DNA of 64,000 nucleotides, taken from contig VWZW01001014.1 in NCBI GenBank assembly GCA_013397115.1, forward strand, positions 789,766 through 853,765. The letters run 5' to 3'. Origin of the DNA: Edolisoma coerulescens. Lineage: Eukaryota; Chordata; Aves; Passeriformes; Campephagidae. Below are positions 12,029 through 27,000 of this stretch, piece by piece. Numbering within the stretch: position 1 is the stretch's first letter; each line of letters begins with the position of its first letter. The notes under the pieces are model-generated. The model worked only from the letters and a program-made list of their open reading frames with translations, did no database searches and was not told where the DNA came from. The position numbers and the translations under genes were made by a program.

Positions 12029-15000
12029 GTAAGTCTCCATTCCTAACTCTCATTTAAGATAAGAATTTCTTTCAAGTAAGTAGTTGGTTACCAATACACT
12101 CCACACCAGCTAAATCTGCTTGATCTAATAGTGCTAATGAACTGTTATGGTTGTCATTAAAATGCTAGCACTTGCCAACAACTGACCTCATCATAGTATC
12201 AGAAGTTTTACCATCATTTTTCCCTGAATCTGAATAGGAATTATTTGGGGCAATTGTGTGTGGTTGGAAAATGTTGGAGAATTTTAATGGCTTCTATTGT
12301 AGCTTGATTCTTGAAAACACATTTTAACTGCCCAAGGAGAAGATACTTAAATATAAACATGTACTTCTCTTGCCTGCAAACCAGATCAGTTTCATTTAGG
12401 AATCTGCCTCAAACTGTTTTGCAGAATATCCCTCCAGCAGTTGGAGCATTAAAGCTTGTAAGATTTAAAGGGACAGCACACATTCGTTCTGGAGGTATCT
12501 GTGCTCAAAAACTGTTCTACCACTCTCTCACTGTGCTTATCTCTCCCCAACAGCACTATTTTGCAACAAAACATAATCCAGATCAGTTACTGTCAGCAGA
12601 ATTAGAGGAAATTACCTGAAGTTTTACTTGCTTTAATGATCTTATTGAAATAGTATTTATTTGTATGCCGTCCTCTCCCATCCTTCTTGCCAGCTACCTC
12701 CAGTTTCCTGTATTTGTCAGGAAAAAAAAATTTAGAACTGAGCTACATCAGTTCTCCTCGTAGCACTTCTAATTTGAGGGATTTTGCAAACAATGGGAGC
12801 TGTTGCCCTTACCACTGTCATCAAAGGTAACTACAGAAGCCTGTGGTTGTACTGAGATAGATCAGCATTAATGAAGTTATTATCCAACCAACAGGATAAA
12901 AGTAAATATGCCTTCCAAATAGTCCTTTATGGTAGGTAGACCCTTTCTCTAAATAGCTTGTAAAAACATGAGATAAGGACTTGTTTAATAATCAGTGATT
13001 TCCACATAGAATTTAGACATGACATGGCAGCTACCACCATGGCAAGAAGCTTAATCAGCTACAGGCCAAATGTTTCAAAAACTCTTATCGTTTCAAAGTT
13101 AATTGAATTGCTGCTCAAACCTTCCATCCTGTTCCTGCTGGGAGGAAATCTCTCCCAGTGGATAGAGGTTCAAGGAGGTGCTCAGATGATGCTCAGTTTT
13201 CTGCCAACACAGACTTCTTGCGTGACTTCAGGTACATTATATAGGACAAAAACTGTAGATTTCATGTAGGTAACTGAATGCAGGCATGTTTTTCCATTTG
13301 TCGGTGCAGTTATAAGCTAAGGGCACATTCCAGCTGTGTCTCAAAGGGAAGGCACCAGGTCCTCCACTCATCCACAGCAGATGGTTGGATTTCTGTGACC
13401 CAAGACCACTGGACACACATCAGTAGGTGTTGGCAAACATGGTGAAATGAACTGATGCATCCAACTAGAAATTATCAGAAGACTGGTTTTCAAGACCCTT
13501 GCTGCCCAAAGGAGTCCCTTATACTGTCTTGGGATCCCCAGCTCCCTGGCAGCAGAGTAGTGATTCAGCCTTCCTGGAAGCTGTCAGGCTGAGAGGACAC
13601 CTGCCAAGCCTACAGACTGCCCTGCTCTTGTGAGCTGTGGCATCTAGATGTGTGCCTGAGCCATCAGTGGTGGAGTCACTTCTGTGTCTTCAACCAGCGA
13701 TCACATGCATGCATTAACACAGCAGGAAAACCAGCAGGGGGTACCCCAGCAACATTATGTTTGGCATACTCAATGAGGTTTAAATTGCTGATCCAAACCA
13801 GGCAGCTAAAGACTTCAGCTCTGGGGTTTGTACAGTTTGGCAAGACTTGTAACCTTTAGACTGTTGTGTGGAAGTGAGTGGTAGTGCCATTTCCTCCTCT
13901 TACAGGTTAAAGGTTATCAAAGACTGAATTGGGCCCATTGAGGAAGAAGGCTGAGGAAACAGTTCCTGTCTAGGGAAACATAGTGCCAAGCACATCTCAG
14001 TATATATGGCATGGCTAGCTCAGCATACCCTGCTTTACTGAGGAAATTAGTTATCGTGTAGATACTTGCAGTCAGCTTTGTAGACACCTGGCACACTTTG
14101 GATTTCCAGCCCATCCTCCTTCCATATCTTAGTTCTCTGTATTATAAGATGAATATGAAACTTTTCTGTCTCAGAAGTGTGCTCAGAAAAATGTGGATAA
14201 ATATTTTTTAAAAATAAATTTCAGATCACAAGGTGCCAAGTTACAACAGCAGTGAGGTCCATAGTAAATTGTCAGGGGTTAAACTGAGGTCAGTGACAAA
14301 AGGCTCATTCATTCCAATGAAAACAGGACTGGTCCTCAAGGAGTCAAGTATTGAAAGAGAACTTGTAAGAAAACCACATGTGATTACCTCCCCTCTCTTA
14401 AAATAGCTGAGAAAGCAGGAAATATCCAAGCCTGGGTTCCCACGTCATCTAAGTTGTAGACAAAGTGCACACTTGCAAGTATGAAGTCTTCAGCAGCTGC
14501 AGCATCACAGAACCTCTCTGTAACAGCACCCCATAAGTTATCCAGAAGAATACTTGCCATCTTCATTAAAATCCTGGCCAAAACCTCTCTAAGCATACTG
14601 TTAGTTCATGCAGCATTGGCTTTCACACTCCATACTAGTAGGAATAGGCTCTTACTGATTTTTGAAGGTATTGCCTTGCTGAGAGACACGCAGCAGTGGG
14701 ATACAGGGAGGTGCTTGGGAAATGTTGGATGAATAGTAGGACCACAGCCATGTAGCATGGAGTAAGAAGGTGATGCCTGTCTGTTGGACTGAAGTTCAGT
14801 TCCTATCTGGATATGTCTTAAGTTGTCACAGCTGGAGATAACTTACTGTTAGATCTCATAAAATATTTTGGATGACCAAAATTTTCTTGCACCTAGTGCT
14901 GACCCTCCTTTTGCCAAACCTGAGAGAAGCTTATTCCTAAATCTCTTACAGGACCTGCATCCCAATCTGTTCATGCATTGGCCGAGAATGCTTTTACATT

Positions 15001-18000
15001 TTTGTGTTAACACTGTGCTCAGCAGAACAACTCTCAGTTATGTTTATAGCTGTTTGGTTCTGTGTCATTCTGCAGCCCTGTTGTTCAAGCAGGAAAACAA
15101 ATAAATTATTTAGTCCTGACCCTCTCTTTCCCACACTGCTAAACACTTTCCCTACCTCCCTTACAGAATGACGTGCCTTGTCATGTGGTTTATCACAGGA
15201 CAAGAAACAGATTTTTTGGAAGCTTCTTTTCAAAGTATCAGCTGTTAATAGCTGTCTTTGAATAACGTCTCTGTATCAGTATCTCAAGTATTTAAAAGAA
15301 ACTTTTACAAAGGTTGGCTTGTCTGTGCTTCATATATGAGCTAACTGATAACTTCAGAGCACATGCCTGTGAAGCAGGTCGATGAAGGACAGCTATTTCT
15401 ATACCTATCACTCAGCTGGGCATGGGAATGGAGTGGCGGTGGCAGTAGGAACTGTTGTTTTAAGCCACTGCTATGCTTTCTTGATTCCATTCCTGCCCTG
15501 TGCGCACCCACACGATTTACGGCCCCGCAGGTCTGTGCTGAGCTCTCAGAGAGAGCCTGGTTGCCAGTGTGGGGTCACTGAAGTGGCGTGTGCACTGGGC
15601 AGTCCTCTTGCAGCCACTGCATTTTCTCCAAAGGCCAGCAAGGCCAGCACTGTTACGTTGGGTACAGCTGTCCTCTGGAAAGGCCACTGTTCCTCCAGCA
15701 TCCTCTGAAGGATCTTTGTGTGTTTCTTTTCAGCAGTAACAGTGTATGAGGTCCATAGTCTCAGAGAGGAAAAGGCCTTACAGTCTCCCCCTTCCAAACC
15801 TTTGTTCAGAAAAGTAGCATTCTGATACCTTTTTAGCCTGACTCTTGAAGAAGCAGTAGGAAATTATAGAAGCTTTCTGTATCCTTGTCTCCGATGCTTT
15901 TTAGGCATTATTTTACTCTGAACATATTCTCAGAAGGTCCAGGGTCAGCATTTGTGTGCTTGGATTGTATCTCCCCACTTGTGAATTCCAGGAAACTGTT
16001 TTCCTGTATAGTGCAAGTGACCATAAATACTGCTTATTTTAGTGCTGCTTTGAATTGTCTGAGTAATTTATAGTAGACTGGAACATACTGCTTGTTAGCT
16101 TTGCGTGTTTGTTAACGAATGCAATCTGTCTGACATAAACCTGTACTTTGAGTACGTGATTCTATACCTTATCGATGCACAAGCTGTGAGAAGAGTCACT
16201 GATATATTCCTCTGGCTTCCATGTCTGAAGACACCAGTTTGAATTATACCTTGTTGTAGACTCAAAATAGTCAAGAAAAAAGAAAATCACTCCGTGAGGT
16301 GATTAAAAAAAGAAAAAAAGAAAACAGGAGATTTTACAAAGGCCTTGACATTTTTTCCTCCGAGACTTTAAATACTGTGTTCTCGTTATTCTGCTACTAC
16401 AGCAACAGGATGTGTTAGAAATGTTTGAAATAGTCAGAAACATACTTCTGCATGCTGTGTCTTTAAAATGAACAGAATAGTGGACTGTCTTCACCCTGAA
16501 ATAAAGATCAGGTCCATGTGTGCAGCATGACTCACTGGCAAGTGCAGCTAGGAGAAAGCACTGTGCTAAACCCCCCTGTTAGTGGTCTAACAGTGTTAGC
16601 TGTGACCAGCTGTAAACATCTCTTGGAAAAATAAAAAAAACCAAACCAACTCTTTGTAGGTATTCTACGCATTTCCTTCTAATTTCAAACCTACCCTCAC
16701 TGCTGCCGAGTCACAGCAGCCATTTCTGGTGCACTGGATCTAATAGGAGGCACAGTAGGCAGGAGGAATCAATGTGTTTTCTGTGCTACTCTGCAAGCTG
16801 CCGTGCCACCACACCCTCCGCAGTTGCTTATGGAATGTTTTCCATCCATCTGAGACGTCATGTCAGCCGCTCTTCAGAGAGTGGATAAGCAGATACAGCT
16901 CGGGCTGTGAGAGCTCAAAACTCCCTTTCAGATTTCATAAACTCGATTTAGGATATTTTGATAGTACGAATCTAGACTCATGAAAAACATTTACATTTCC
17001 TTGCTCCACTGTTTTTACTCAGTATGCCTTTTAACAAAATCCACAAAGACTCACTGTGGATTCTGGAGCAGCTTATGGTTTATTAACCACTGCCCCTGTC
17101 CTGGATGGTTATGTGGAAAGCTTCAGTTCAGCTGAAAGCTAAGCTAAATGTAGCAGCTGCCATCCCCTGTGAGAAGGTGTGTGTATCCCTGTGGGGGCTG
17201 GTGGGGGTAGGAGATGCATTTTTTTCCTTCTCATTTTCTCCTAAGAGTAGAACTTTGTTCAAAACAAACTTATTACTAGCATGATTAAACAGGTTTAGAT
17301 AAGCCTTGCAAATTACTTTGTGACTGCTTTATTTACTCCATCTGAAAAGCACATCTGAATTTGGTGTCTGCCTGTTTGGGAGGTTCATTTGCATGCAGAC
17401 TAGCACCAAAATAACTGATGAGTCTGATTTCCTTACAAGTCAGTTTGTGAACCCTGTCTGGAATACATATAAATGCAGAACCTATGCTTACTGCAGGCAT
17501 ATTTTTTCATCAGTCCCAGCCTGGAAGTTGGGCTAAATTGACAGATCCAGCTTTCATCCCAGCCCTTCCTGGTCCAGCACTATGCTGAAAATATATTGGG
17601 TACAGCTGGACTTAGAGAAACAGTCCCACAGCTCCCTGTTCCAAGCATTAAGCCATTTATACCATTTCTTTTTTCCCGTGATTCCCAGGCAAAAGCTGGC
17701 CCAGAAGAGAAGATTGTTTCCTAGAAGGGCTACACTGTAAGCCTGACTTGGTGGCTCCAGGCTGCTCTGTGTATGAGGTACTTTGGCAAGGGCAACTCAT
17801 GCTAACTGCGTGTAAACAACTGACAGGGCAGCCTTGGTATCTCAGTGAAGATGTTGCTTTTGCATTCGGTTTTTACTCGCTCAAAGAAAAATTAAAAAAA
17901 CAACCAAAAGCAAGACAAGAGAGGTATAGCTATATTCTCCCTGTTGCTTCTTTTCTTACTAGGACCCTCAGGCCATCATCTACCTGCAATTAGTGGGAAT

Positions 18001-21000
18001 AGTACACTATTATAATCAAGTAGATGAGAATTAATCAGCATACTCAGAGTTGTTTGACTCAGTGTTGTTTTGACTGTGAATACTTTAATAGGATAGAATC
18101 AGGCCACAATATCAGTGAATGCCTCTCTAGCATCTTTTGGGGGTTATCCCTTGTGCCTTTCTTTTTTCAGTATTTTGAGAAGGTTCAGAAGGTGATAAAA
18201 ATTGGCTTGAAAATTCCAGATATGCGCATGTTAAAACATCAGATTAGTGCTCCATCCCACAGGTGTTGCCAAAATTAATTTCCCTAAGGGAAAAGAAAGT
18301 TTTAAAAAAGGAACCAAACAAGCAAAAGTAAACAGTGGTTTTCACTATGCACTACCAGAATATTAAATTAAAACCTATTGTTTTTTAGTTTTACAGTTTA
18401 GCTGAAGATTGTAGAGAAGAAAGTCTTGTAAAAAGACTTGTGTTTGTCAGTGCAAAATGCAAGCATGTCACACCCCAAGAAGGACTTTCATCGGAGGTAA
18501 TGCCTTGAATATTCAGTAGGTTTCTTTGATGGGGTGAATCGTTATGAAAATCTCTACACCTATATTGTTGTATCTTTTTTCGGATAGTATCTTGTTCAGA
18601 GATGACTTGTGTGGAAACTGTGGACATGTCTAGTTAAAGAGGAAGCAACTACAGTCTCTCGTAGAGAGAAACAAACATGTAACGGATGCATGCAGAGCGA
18701 CCTGGTACAGAGAATGACCCAAGTCGGTGCTGTGGCAAACTCTGTCTGAGCTAAACGTGCTAAAGGAAGGCTGAGAACAGTTTTTCACTCCACATCTAAC
18801 CGTGGCACTTAGTCAGCAGTCTTGCACTGAGTGGCATGGGGAAATAAAAAAACTCAAGAATGATGGTTCACTTCCTCCTTGGTCAGCTTTGGGCACGGTT
18901 ATAATCTCCTTCTAGTTTCCATTGCGCAGGTGTCCAGGCCACAAGTTTGAGTTTTGAGAGAGCTTCATTAGAGAGACAAAGAATTTGAATAACTGTAAGA
19001 GAAAATTTTAGATACAGTAATCTAAGCAATAGCAGGGAGGGGGAGAGCAGAGGAGCAGTCCAGTTCGGAAGAGTGCTGAGTACTTTACTTTTGCCATTGG
19101 CATTGGTTGTTTGGTTTTGTGTTTAAATATAGGTTAAAAAGGGCTAAATTGATGAATGTGTCATGGCTGTGAAGGGCCTCTTATCCCTAGGGTAATCCTT
19201 CCAGCACTGGTGGAACAGTGGTAAATCCATCTAAGGAAATGTATTATGCCAGTTCTTGTGCTGCATCAGACCTCTGGAGAGGCAGGACATTTCATTCTCT
19301 GTATCAATAACCCATGATTTCTCCATTTTGCAGTTTCTCTGAAAAAGTATTAGAAAAGAGCAGTTCAGGTCCATAGAGAAAATAAAATGCTATACTACTT
19401 TCCTGTTATAGAAAAGTAAACATTTACCTTTAAAGCAAGTTAAGAAGATATTTTCCTTTTTTTTTTTTGTCATGACTTTTCTGATCTAGCCTAATTCAAT
19501 TTTACTGAACAAATGTTTATTTCTAGAACTGTTTATTCCTTAGCCATTCATTGGCCTGAGAGCAGGAAATACCTGGAATATATGTTCTTGGAAATGGCAT
19601 TTTGTAATATAACACTGAGAATTCATGATTTTAGGGCCAGGATTTTCAAGCTGGAAACACGTCATATTACACCAGTTTCTGAAACCACAACCCCAGATGG
19701 CAGTATCAGTGGTTAGGAAAGGATGGAAAGACCTTCTTTTCCAGAGCAGAAGGGTTCACAGTATTAAGCTACATGTTACCCTGACTATATTGGTATGGTC
19801 TCACTTTCCTTTGAAAGTACTGAGGTTGAGAAGGGGTCTGCTTTTCTGCCAGAAAAGGCAGAGGAACAGTATGAGGAACTCCTGTATTTATTTCAGCATC
19901 AAGGATGTGAACTCTCGTCCCACTTCTCTTTTCTCCACCTGCTGCTACCTTCCATGTCTTTTACACAGATTAGTGGTGATAAGCCATGGCGGTCATTAGA
20001 AATTTGCATTAAAATGTTACTTACGTGGGAAGTGGCTGGCTGTATGTCTCAAAACTGCTATTTCAATGAAATTATGAACATTTCTGTTCATTGGTTACAC
20101 TTGGGTTCGTACTTTCAAGCTCTACTATGACTCTGTGATGGTCAGATACTTTCCATTACATGTGTGTGCTCATGAGAGAGAGAGCTGTGGTTGTCCTATA
20201 GGTACCTGACTGGACAAGATACTGTTCTCCACACAGCACTGTAATGTTTGCACTTCTATTTGGTGTTGAATTAAAAACATCAGTAGTGCATGGAGATTTA
20301 TAGGCAGCAGTGCTAGTACCCTAATTCAGCTTTCACAATGGTACAGAAAATGGACTGGTTTACGTCAAAGCAGGGAATGCAGCCTTTTGGCTTCTGAGAG
20401 AATTTGATTAACGTGCAACATGGTTTGAAATGCACATAAGTTGTCCTAAGCATTTTCCCTTCCTCCAGTTAACTTTTCCAAGCTTGTTTACTTACTATAT
20501 TTTTGGTATGACTTGATTTAATACCAGGCTGAAAACTACGCCCAAAATGGCTTTATATAGCTGTATAGCAATGTGGCCTGTATGGCTGAGATCATGGGGA
20601 TCTGACTTACAGGCTGCTGCAGTGTAATAGGAGGGGGTAAAAACAACTTTGTCCTGCTATTAGCTGCATGGAGGTGGGTCATGTCAGCTACGAAGAAACA
20701 AAAAGCAGTGGACTATCTCCTGGTGCTTCATAGGAAGTTGTTTCAGTCATCTTTGGGTTAGATAACTGATAATGACATGGAAGGAAAATGAAACAAACTG
20801 TTTCATTAATTGATGTTCTCCTGTTGGTCTTTTGTCTGACATTTGTTCTCATTGGTTGCCCTTCAACATCTCACATTTTTTGAATGCTTATAATAATGAA
20901 TATATGTATAAGAATCATATAATCATGGAGTAATTTGGGTTCTAAGGGAACCTTTAAAGACCATTTAATCAAACACTCCTGCCAAAGGCAGGGACATCTT

Positions 21001-24000
21001 TCATTAGATCAGTGTTCTCAAACACTGCTCAACTTTCAAAGTTCCCTGCTCAACTTGAGTTTGAACACTTTAGTGATGGGGTATCCATAGCTTCTCTAGG
21101 CAACCTGTTGCAGTGTCTTACCATCCTTTTAGTAAAAAACGTATACTTTTATCTAATCTAAATCTACTCTCAGTTGAAAAATGTTCCCCTTGTCCTGTCA
21201 CTGCAAGCTTTGGTAAAAAGTCTCTCTTGGTCTTTCTTATAAGCTGCTTTTATATATTGAAAGGTCTCAATGAGGTCTCCCTGGAGCCTTCTGCAGGCTC
21301 AACCCCAACCCTCTCAACCTTTCTTCATAGGAGAAGTGTTCCAGCCCTTGGATCCTTTTTGCGGCACTCCTCTGAAACCTGTCTTACCTGTTACATGTCT
21401 TACTTGTATCGGAGCTGGACACAGCACTCCAGGGCGGGTCTCATGAGGGTGAGGTAGAGGGGGAGAAACACCTCCCTCAACCTGCTCACCACACTTTTCT
21501 GATGCAACCTAGGATACAGCTGGGTTTCTGGGTTGCCAGCACACAATTCCAGCTCATGTCCGATTTTTCATCCATTGGTATCCCCAGTGCTACTCCCCAG
21601 GGCTGCTGTCAATCCATTCGTCCCCCAGTCTGTATTGATGTTGGTGATTGCCCCAGCCCACCTGCAGGACCTTGCACACGGCCTTGTTGAACTTCATGAG
21701 GTTTGTACAGACCCACCTCTCAATCCTGTTGAGGTCTCGCTGGATGGCATCCCTTCCCTCCAGCATGGCAAACACACCACACAGCTTGGTGTCATCTGCA
21801 AACTTCTGAGGATGCATGCAATCCCACTGTCTGTGTCACTGATGAATAGTACCGGTCCCCAATACAAACCCTTGAGGGTCACCATTCATTACTGGTTTCT
21901 ACCTGGACATCAAACCATTGACTATAACTCTTTGGATATGGCCATCCAGCCAACTCCTTACCCATCTAACAGGGCAAATCAAAGCAGGAGACTGTATCAA
22001 AGCAGAAGTCCATGTGGATGACATCTATGCAGAGGGTAAGACAGGTGGTGAGGAAAGCCTGCACAAGAGTAATAGACTCTGCGTGCTGCTGGGATCTAAT
22101 TTAGCAGGTCATATTCACATACATAAACATATCCATATGTGTTGGATGTCCACACTTATCTGAACAAAGCAGACAGACTACTGAAGACAAGACTGTGCAG
22201 GAACTTTGTAACCTTTGTGCTGGCCTGAAGTATGAGGCTGTCTAGAGAGGTAAAAAAGGAAGCAAACTTTGGTCTCTGCCACAATGATACATTTTCATTC
22301 CCCTCAGCTCATTTCCCAGTTTTGGAACTGGCAAGGCCATTGTGAGTTTCCTTTCATAAGATTCACGCAATCAGCTGGTGTCTGAAAAATAAAACACCCT
22401 TGATTCCCTGAGAAGGTGTTCTTCATTTTGCTAGTGGTGGCTTTAACATGCTAATTGCAAAGGAGCTTGTTCAGTAAAATAGATAGCAGATGACAATAGA
22501 CCAGAGGGGAAGTTCCTAACCAAAGTGTTCTGCAGCCATCCCAACTTCCCCGCCTGCACTATGTCTGCCAACCACAGCCTGCTGGCCTCAGACTGACTGT
22601 TAATCTTCGCAGCTGCACCTCTGCCCTCTCCACAGGGCTAAGAGGGAAGAACAGAAACAGCTGGGATTAAGTGGAGAAGGTTCACTCTGAATGTCATGTT
22701 TGCAGTAGGGCAGGCATATGATGGTAAATGTTGATAAAAAACACGAATCCGCGTGAAGACAGCATGCCAGTGTCCAGCTTGGGGAGTTTTTACTTGATTG
22801 TAACACCTTCTCACACTGGAGATGCTCATGGAAAGGCTGACAAAACTGTGGTAGTGCTGATATAAATGCTGCCCTGTAGTATTTGGAATAAAAGGTGTCT
22901 TTTCGTTAGGACTACTTCTTTCTCTGTGCTCCCCTGCAGTTGCCAGGGGCTGGAATCTCTCAGTTCCTTGGGCAATTGCTGTATGTTACAGGTTTCCCTC
23001 ACATCCTAGAGACGTTTCTTAAACATGATACTTTGTAAGGTAGAGCTGCCTTTATCCAGATTCCCTGTCTTCAGGCTGAGGTAGGGTCATCAAGCTTTGG
23101 TGTGTTTAACTGCATCCTGACACTACATCCTGCCTCCTGCTACTGTTAGGTTTTACCATTCACAAGAAAACCCCTGCATTACCAGCCACTCTCTCTCCTG
23201 TCAGGACTCAGATGTTTTGGGTTTTATTTGTGTAATGATGTAAGAGCAGTGCTTGGCATTTCTCTCTTCTGGGTGAAGGTTCTTAGTCCTTCCCATTGCC
23301 ATTTCTTCTGGCAGAACTTCATCCCACAAGAAGTCAGACTGTCCAGCGGTCTGGACTAGAGCAGGAGCAAGGCAAGATATATTCAGAAGCTGACCTGAGC
23401 TGTTGTGCTACTCCTTTAAAATGACTGTGCAATGTTTCTGCCACTAATCAACTGAAGTCTTCTTCCAGCAGTTACGAAATGGAGCAGAAAGACTGCTAAA
23501 TATTTCCAGAAAGAAGAAAGCACTGGATAGTGGGGAGAGTTACATCTGTCTGTGAGCGTGAAGCGAAAAGCCTCTGCAGGAGCAGTGTGGGTTATACACA
23601 GAGTTTTGGGAGTCCTTGGGAGGCTTGGTGTATGGTTTAGTTGAAGCGCTGAGCTAATACAGAGGTTGGCTCTTACAGACTATGAACCCATTCATTTATT
23701 TCAGTGACTGGCTTTTGGAACAGGCAGATACCACATTCTTAATTGTCCAGATCTAGGTCTGTATTTCAGTCTTGACATACGCTGTTGCCTTACCACCCTC
23801 CAGCACTGCTATAGTCCATAAGTGAATTTATTCACACACCATAATTTTCAGTGCATTGCTAAGACTGGCCATCATCCTGAGGGACATTAGAATTTACATG
23901 TGTGTATTTTCAGTGTTGTTGACATATTTTTTTGATACTTTTGTTCCATTATTGACTAACAGCAGTTTCTTCAGCTGGCTGTTATAGAATTATTGAAATC

Positions 24001-27000
24001 TTCCTAGGCCTTGCAAGCAGTACATTTTCTTTCCTGCAACCTGGATATTGCACTGTTGCCTCATAATGTTTTCTACAAAGAGGAAAACTTAGGTCAGCCA
24101 GAGGAAGATCAGCCCCCTGAAATGTATTTGACATGCTCAGTTGTTCCAGTGCTTCTGAATACTGAACATGTGTTAATTTTAAACAAACAATACTGAAAAA
24201 AAAATCCAATTATAATAGTAGTTTTCAGTGTGAAAAACAGAACAGTTAAATTCTAATGTACAGCCGGATCTTCTTAGTTCCTAAACGGCATAGATCCAAC
24301 TATTCCTTCCTTTTCTTGCGAATTAGTGGCACAGATAAATTGTGCCAGAGAGACTAATGCAGCTAAGACATGAAAACATTTCACTCTTTCAGTATATGAA
24401 CAGTTCATATGCTTTGGATACGTAACATCAGCATGTAATTCCAGTTGCGCATTAATAAAAGGTCAGATTAATTTTATATGGTAAAGGCAGGGTACTGCTA
24501 TGTAAAGCAGTAACAGGATGGACCAATGCATTAACAGGATGAGTTCTTAGTGCACTTAAAAGCTTTTAAACTGGAAAAGCTGTTTTTCTGGCTGAGGCAG
24601 ATTTTTGTCTATTAAATATTTTCTTTGAGTTGTCCCCATGACTCCATTTCTCCTTTTTTGTTTCCTCCAGACATACACGCCAAAACAAATCCCAGAGCCC
24701 TCATCAGCCCTGCACTGCAGGGAGAAGTCTGGATAAGATCCCCAGCATAGCCAGTAAACACAGTGTGATAAGCGGGTAACTGTCACTGTCACCCAAGGGC
24801 ATCCTGGGTACCCGTTGCTGTCCTATTGGACGGAAGGACTGAACATCAAAGTCAGATTTCTGCAGCAGTAAAGTAGGGCAGATGAATAAAGGAAAACATT
24901 TTAATAACTCTGCATTATTAATATCACTAGCAGGCTATTAAATCACCCATACAACAGGCATTTAATGAAGGGAAATATGTTGTTTGAACATTGTGTAATT
25001 GTCAAACTGACTCATCTGGCATGCTTTGCTTCTTGAGCTATGACAGTTTCGTGAGGTTGCCAGCAGAACTGAAAAGGTTGGCATTTCACTGTAGAGATCC
25101 AGAATGATCTTACAGCTCAAGCTACAAAGTCATGTTGGAGACAGCTAAATTCAGTCTGCTTTTTTTGTGACAAATCTCTATAGTGTCTTCATCTGTCTAC
25201 CTGTTGGTTTCCTACTCTGTAAAGGCATTGTAACATTTTCCTCCCCTCAACACTTCGCCTTTTTAGGGTATAAGACACAGCCTAATTATTGCAGACCTAA
25301 CATATTGTTTTAAATGGAACATTTTATCAGACTTAATAGCTAGTGCATTGTTAAAACGCTAGTCACAAAACCCTTTGCATCTGCAATTTAACTTTAATTT
25401 GAAATTCAGCTTTGAAGGAATCAATATTTAGCAGGTTTTTGCAGTTTGACTAGGTTTGCTTATGTAAGGAAAATAAGCTTTTCCATTGCTGCATTTAGAC
25501 TAAGAATGAATCTCCCTAGGTTTTAAGAAAGTGGAAGAAATAGGATTTATGGATAGGATGTTAAACATTTTCCTAGCAAGAGGAGTCGTGAAGAAACGAA
25601 ATACATTCCACGGAATCCTTGAGTATATAAAATACCCAATGTAAGTATCGCCGTGTGTCCTCTTGACAAGTTTCAAACTTCCAGAAATACCTCTGAAGGT
25701 ATTCTGACTTCCTAAGAAGTTAGCAGTTTTTTCCAAGGAAAGCAGTGGACTAAAGCTATCTTGGCAAAATCAAAAAGTGAAGTCAGGGATTTGATGAAAG
25801 TCAGTTTCTTATTGAATCAAAGCCCTTCTTTTCTTTTTTTTTTTCTTCTTTTTCTTTTCGTCTCCTGTTTATTTTCATTTTGATATGATGTGGTATGGCA
25901 GAAGAGTTGAGCAAGAAGTGGATTTTACTCCTCCAATGTATCTCGAGCATAATTTAATACTCTCCTGAAGCACAGTCAATTATTGGAGCATTGGTCTGTG
26001 CTCCAGGTTAAGCATTACCTAGTAGCAAGACTTCTGCCTTGAGTGAAAGCAGTAAGTTTTGCCTTACTTTATTTTAAAGGGGCTTCTCCTTAGAATTAGT
26101 CATGGCAAGTAAAACGTACATTGTAGCAAAAGTAGAACTGGTTGTTCAACAGAAATAATGTGACTGACATGAACAGAATTTAGCCCTGGCCTTTGCCATC
26201 CAACAGTTTTGTAAAATGCTCTGGGGAAATTGTGTGCAATCAGTGAATCTCTCCCCAGTTTTTCCAACCAGAGTCAGTTGTTCAGATCAGTGGTGCACAA
26301 GGCACAAGTTTGGGACACCTGCCGAGGTACCACACAAAAAGTGATACATGCCTTCAGAAAATTAAAAAAATGCCTCCAGCTGCTTTTGGTATATGACCCA
26401 GCCTTGTTGATCTACATGGAGGGATGGTGAGAACACCACAGAAGTCAAGATTTCAGGGAAACTAGGCACTGAAAAGCCTCATTTCAGACTGCAGTCTGTC
26501 TAGGCAAGGAGCTTTTCATCTGTCTTGGTACTGGGACGGTGTTAATGCCCAGCAGTTCTCCAAGTGGGAAGTAAGATACGCCAAATCAGGCACATCAGAT
26601 AACTACTGCACAAAGGTCTGGGGAAGTTCAATGTTTGACCATGTTTTGATCTTGTTTCTTGGGTCTTAACAGTGATGCAGAAATTCAGTGTAAGAGAAAA
26701 ATTAAGGTAGTGATGGAGAATTTTCTTTTCATGGACTTTTACCAAGAAAAAAGAGCAAATCTGTGCACTGTAAAAGCAACACTTTTGGTTTTAACTTCTG
26801 CCTGACTGCAGCTTCTCTTAGCTGTTAATGCATAAGAACATCATCACAGTTTATGTTTCAATTGCTGCCAAAGTGTGAGTATCAGCATTAAAAAGAGAAA
26901 AACTTTGATCATTGTGAAATCTTACATTAAATTTGTACTTCTTCGTAACCACTCAAAGCAGTCACACACAGGCTATGTTTAACATATTTGTTCTTTCATT

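Noticed and set aside
17387..17394. Perfect octamer ATTTGCAT (POU-factor site)
   Set aside because: An eight-base match is expected by chance many times in a window of this size; no second site supports it.
19625..20130. Overlapping frames of 111-124 codons
   Set aside because: No conserved motif, no plausible splice context in the ATP10A frame, and ordinary intronic composition.
21533..22021. 162-codon + strand frame
   Set aside because: It lies antisense to a CR1 copy whose true coding remnant is on the - strand.
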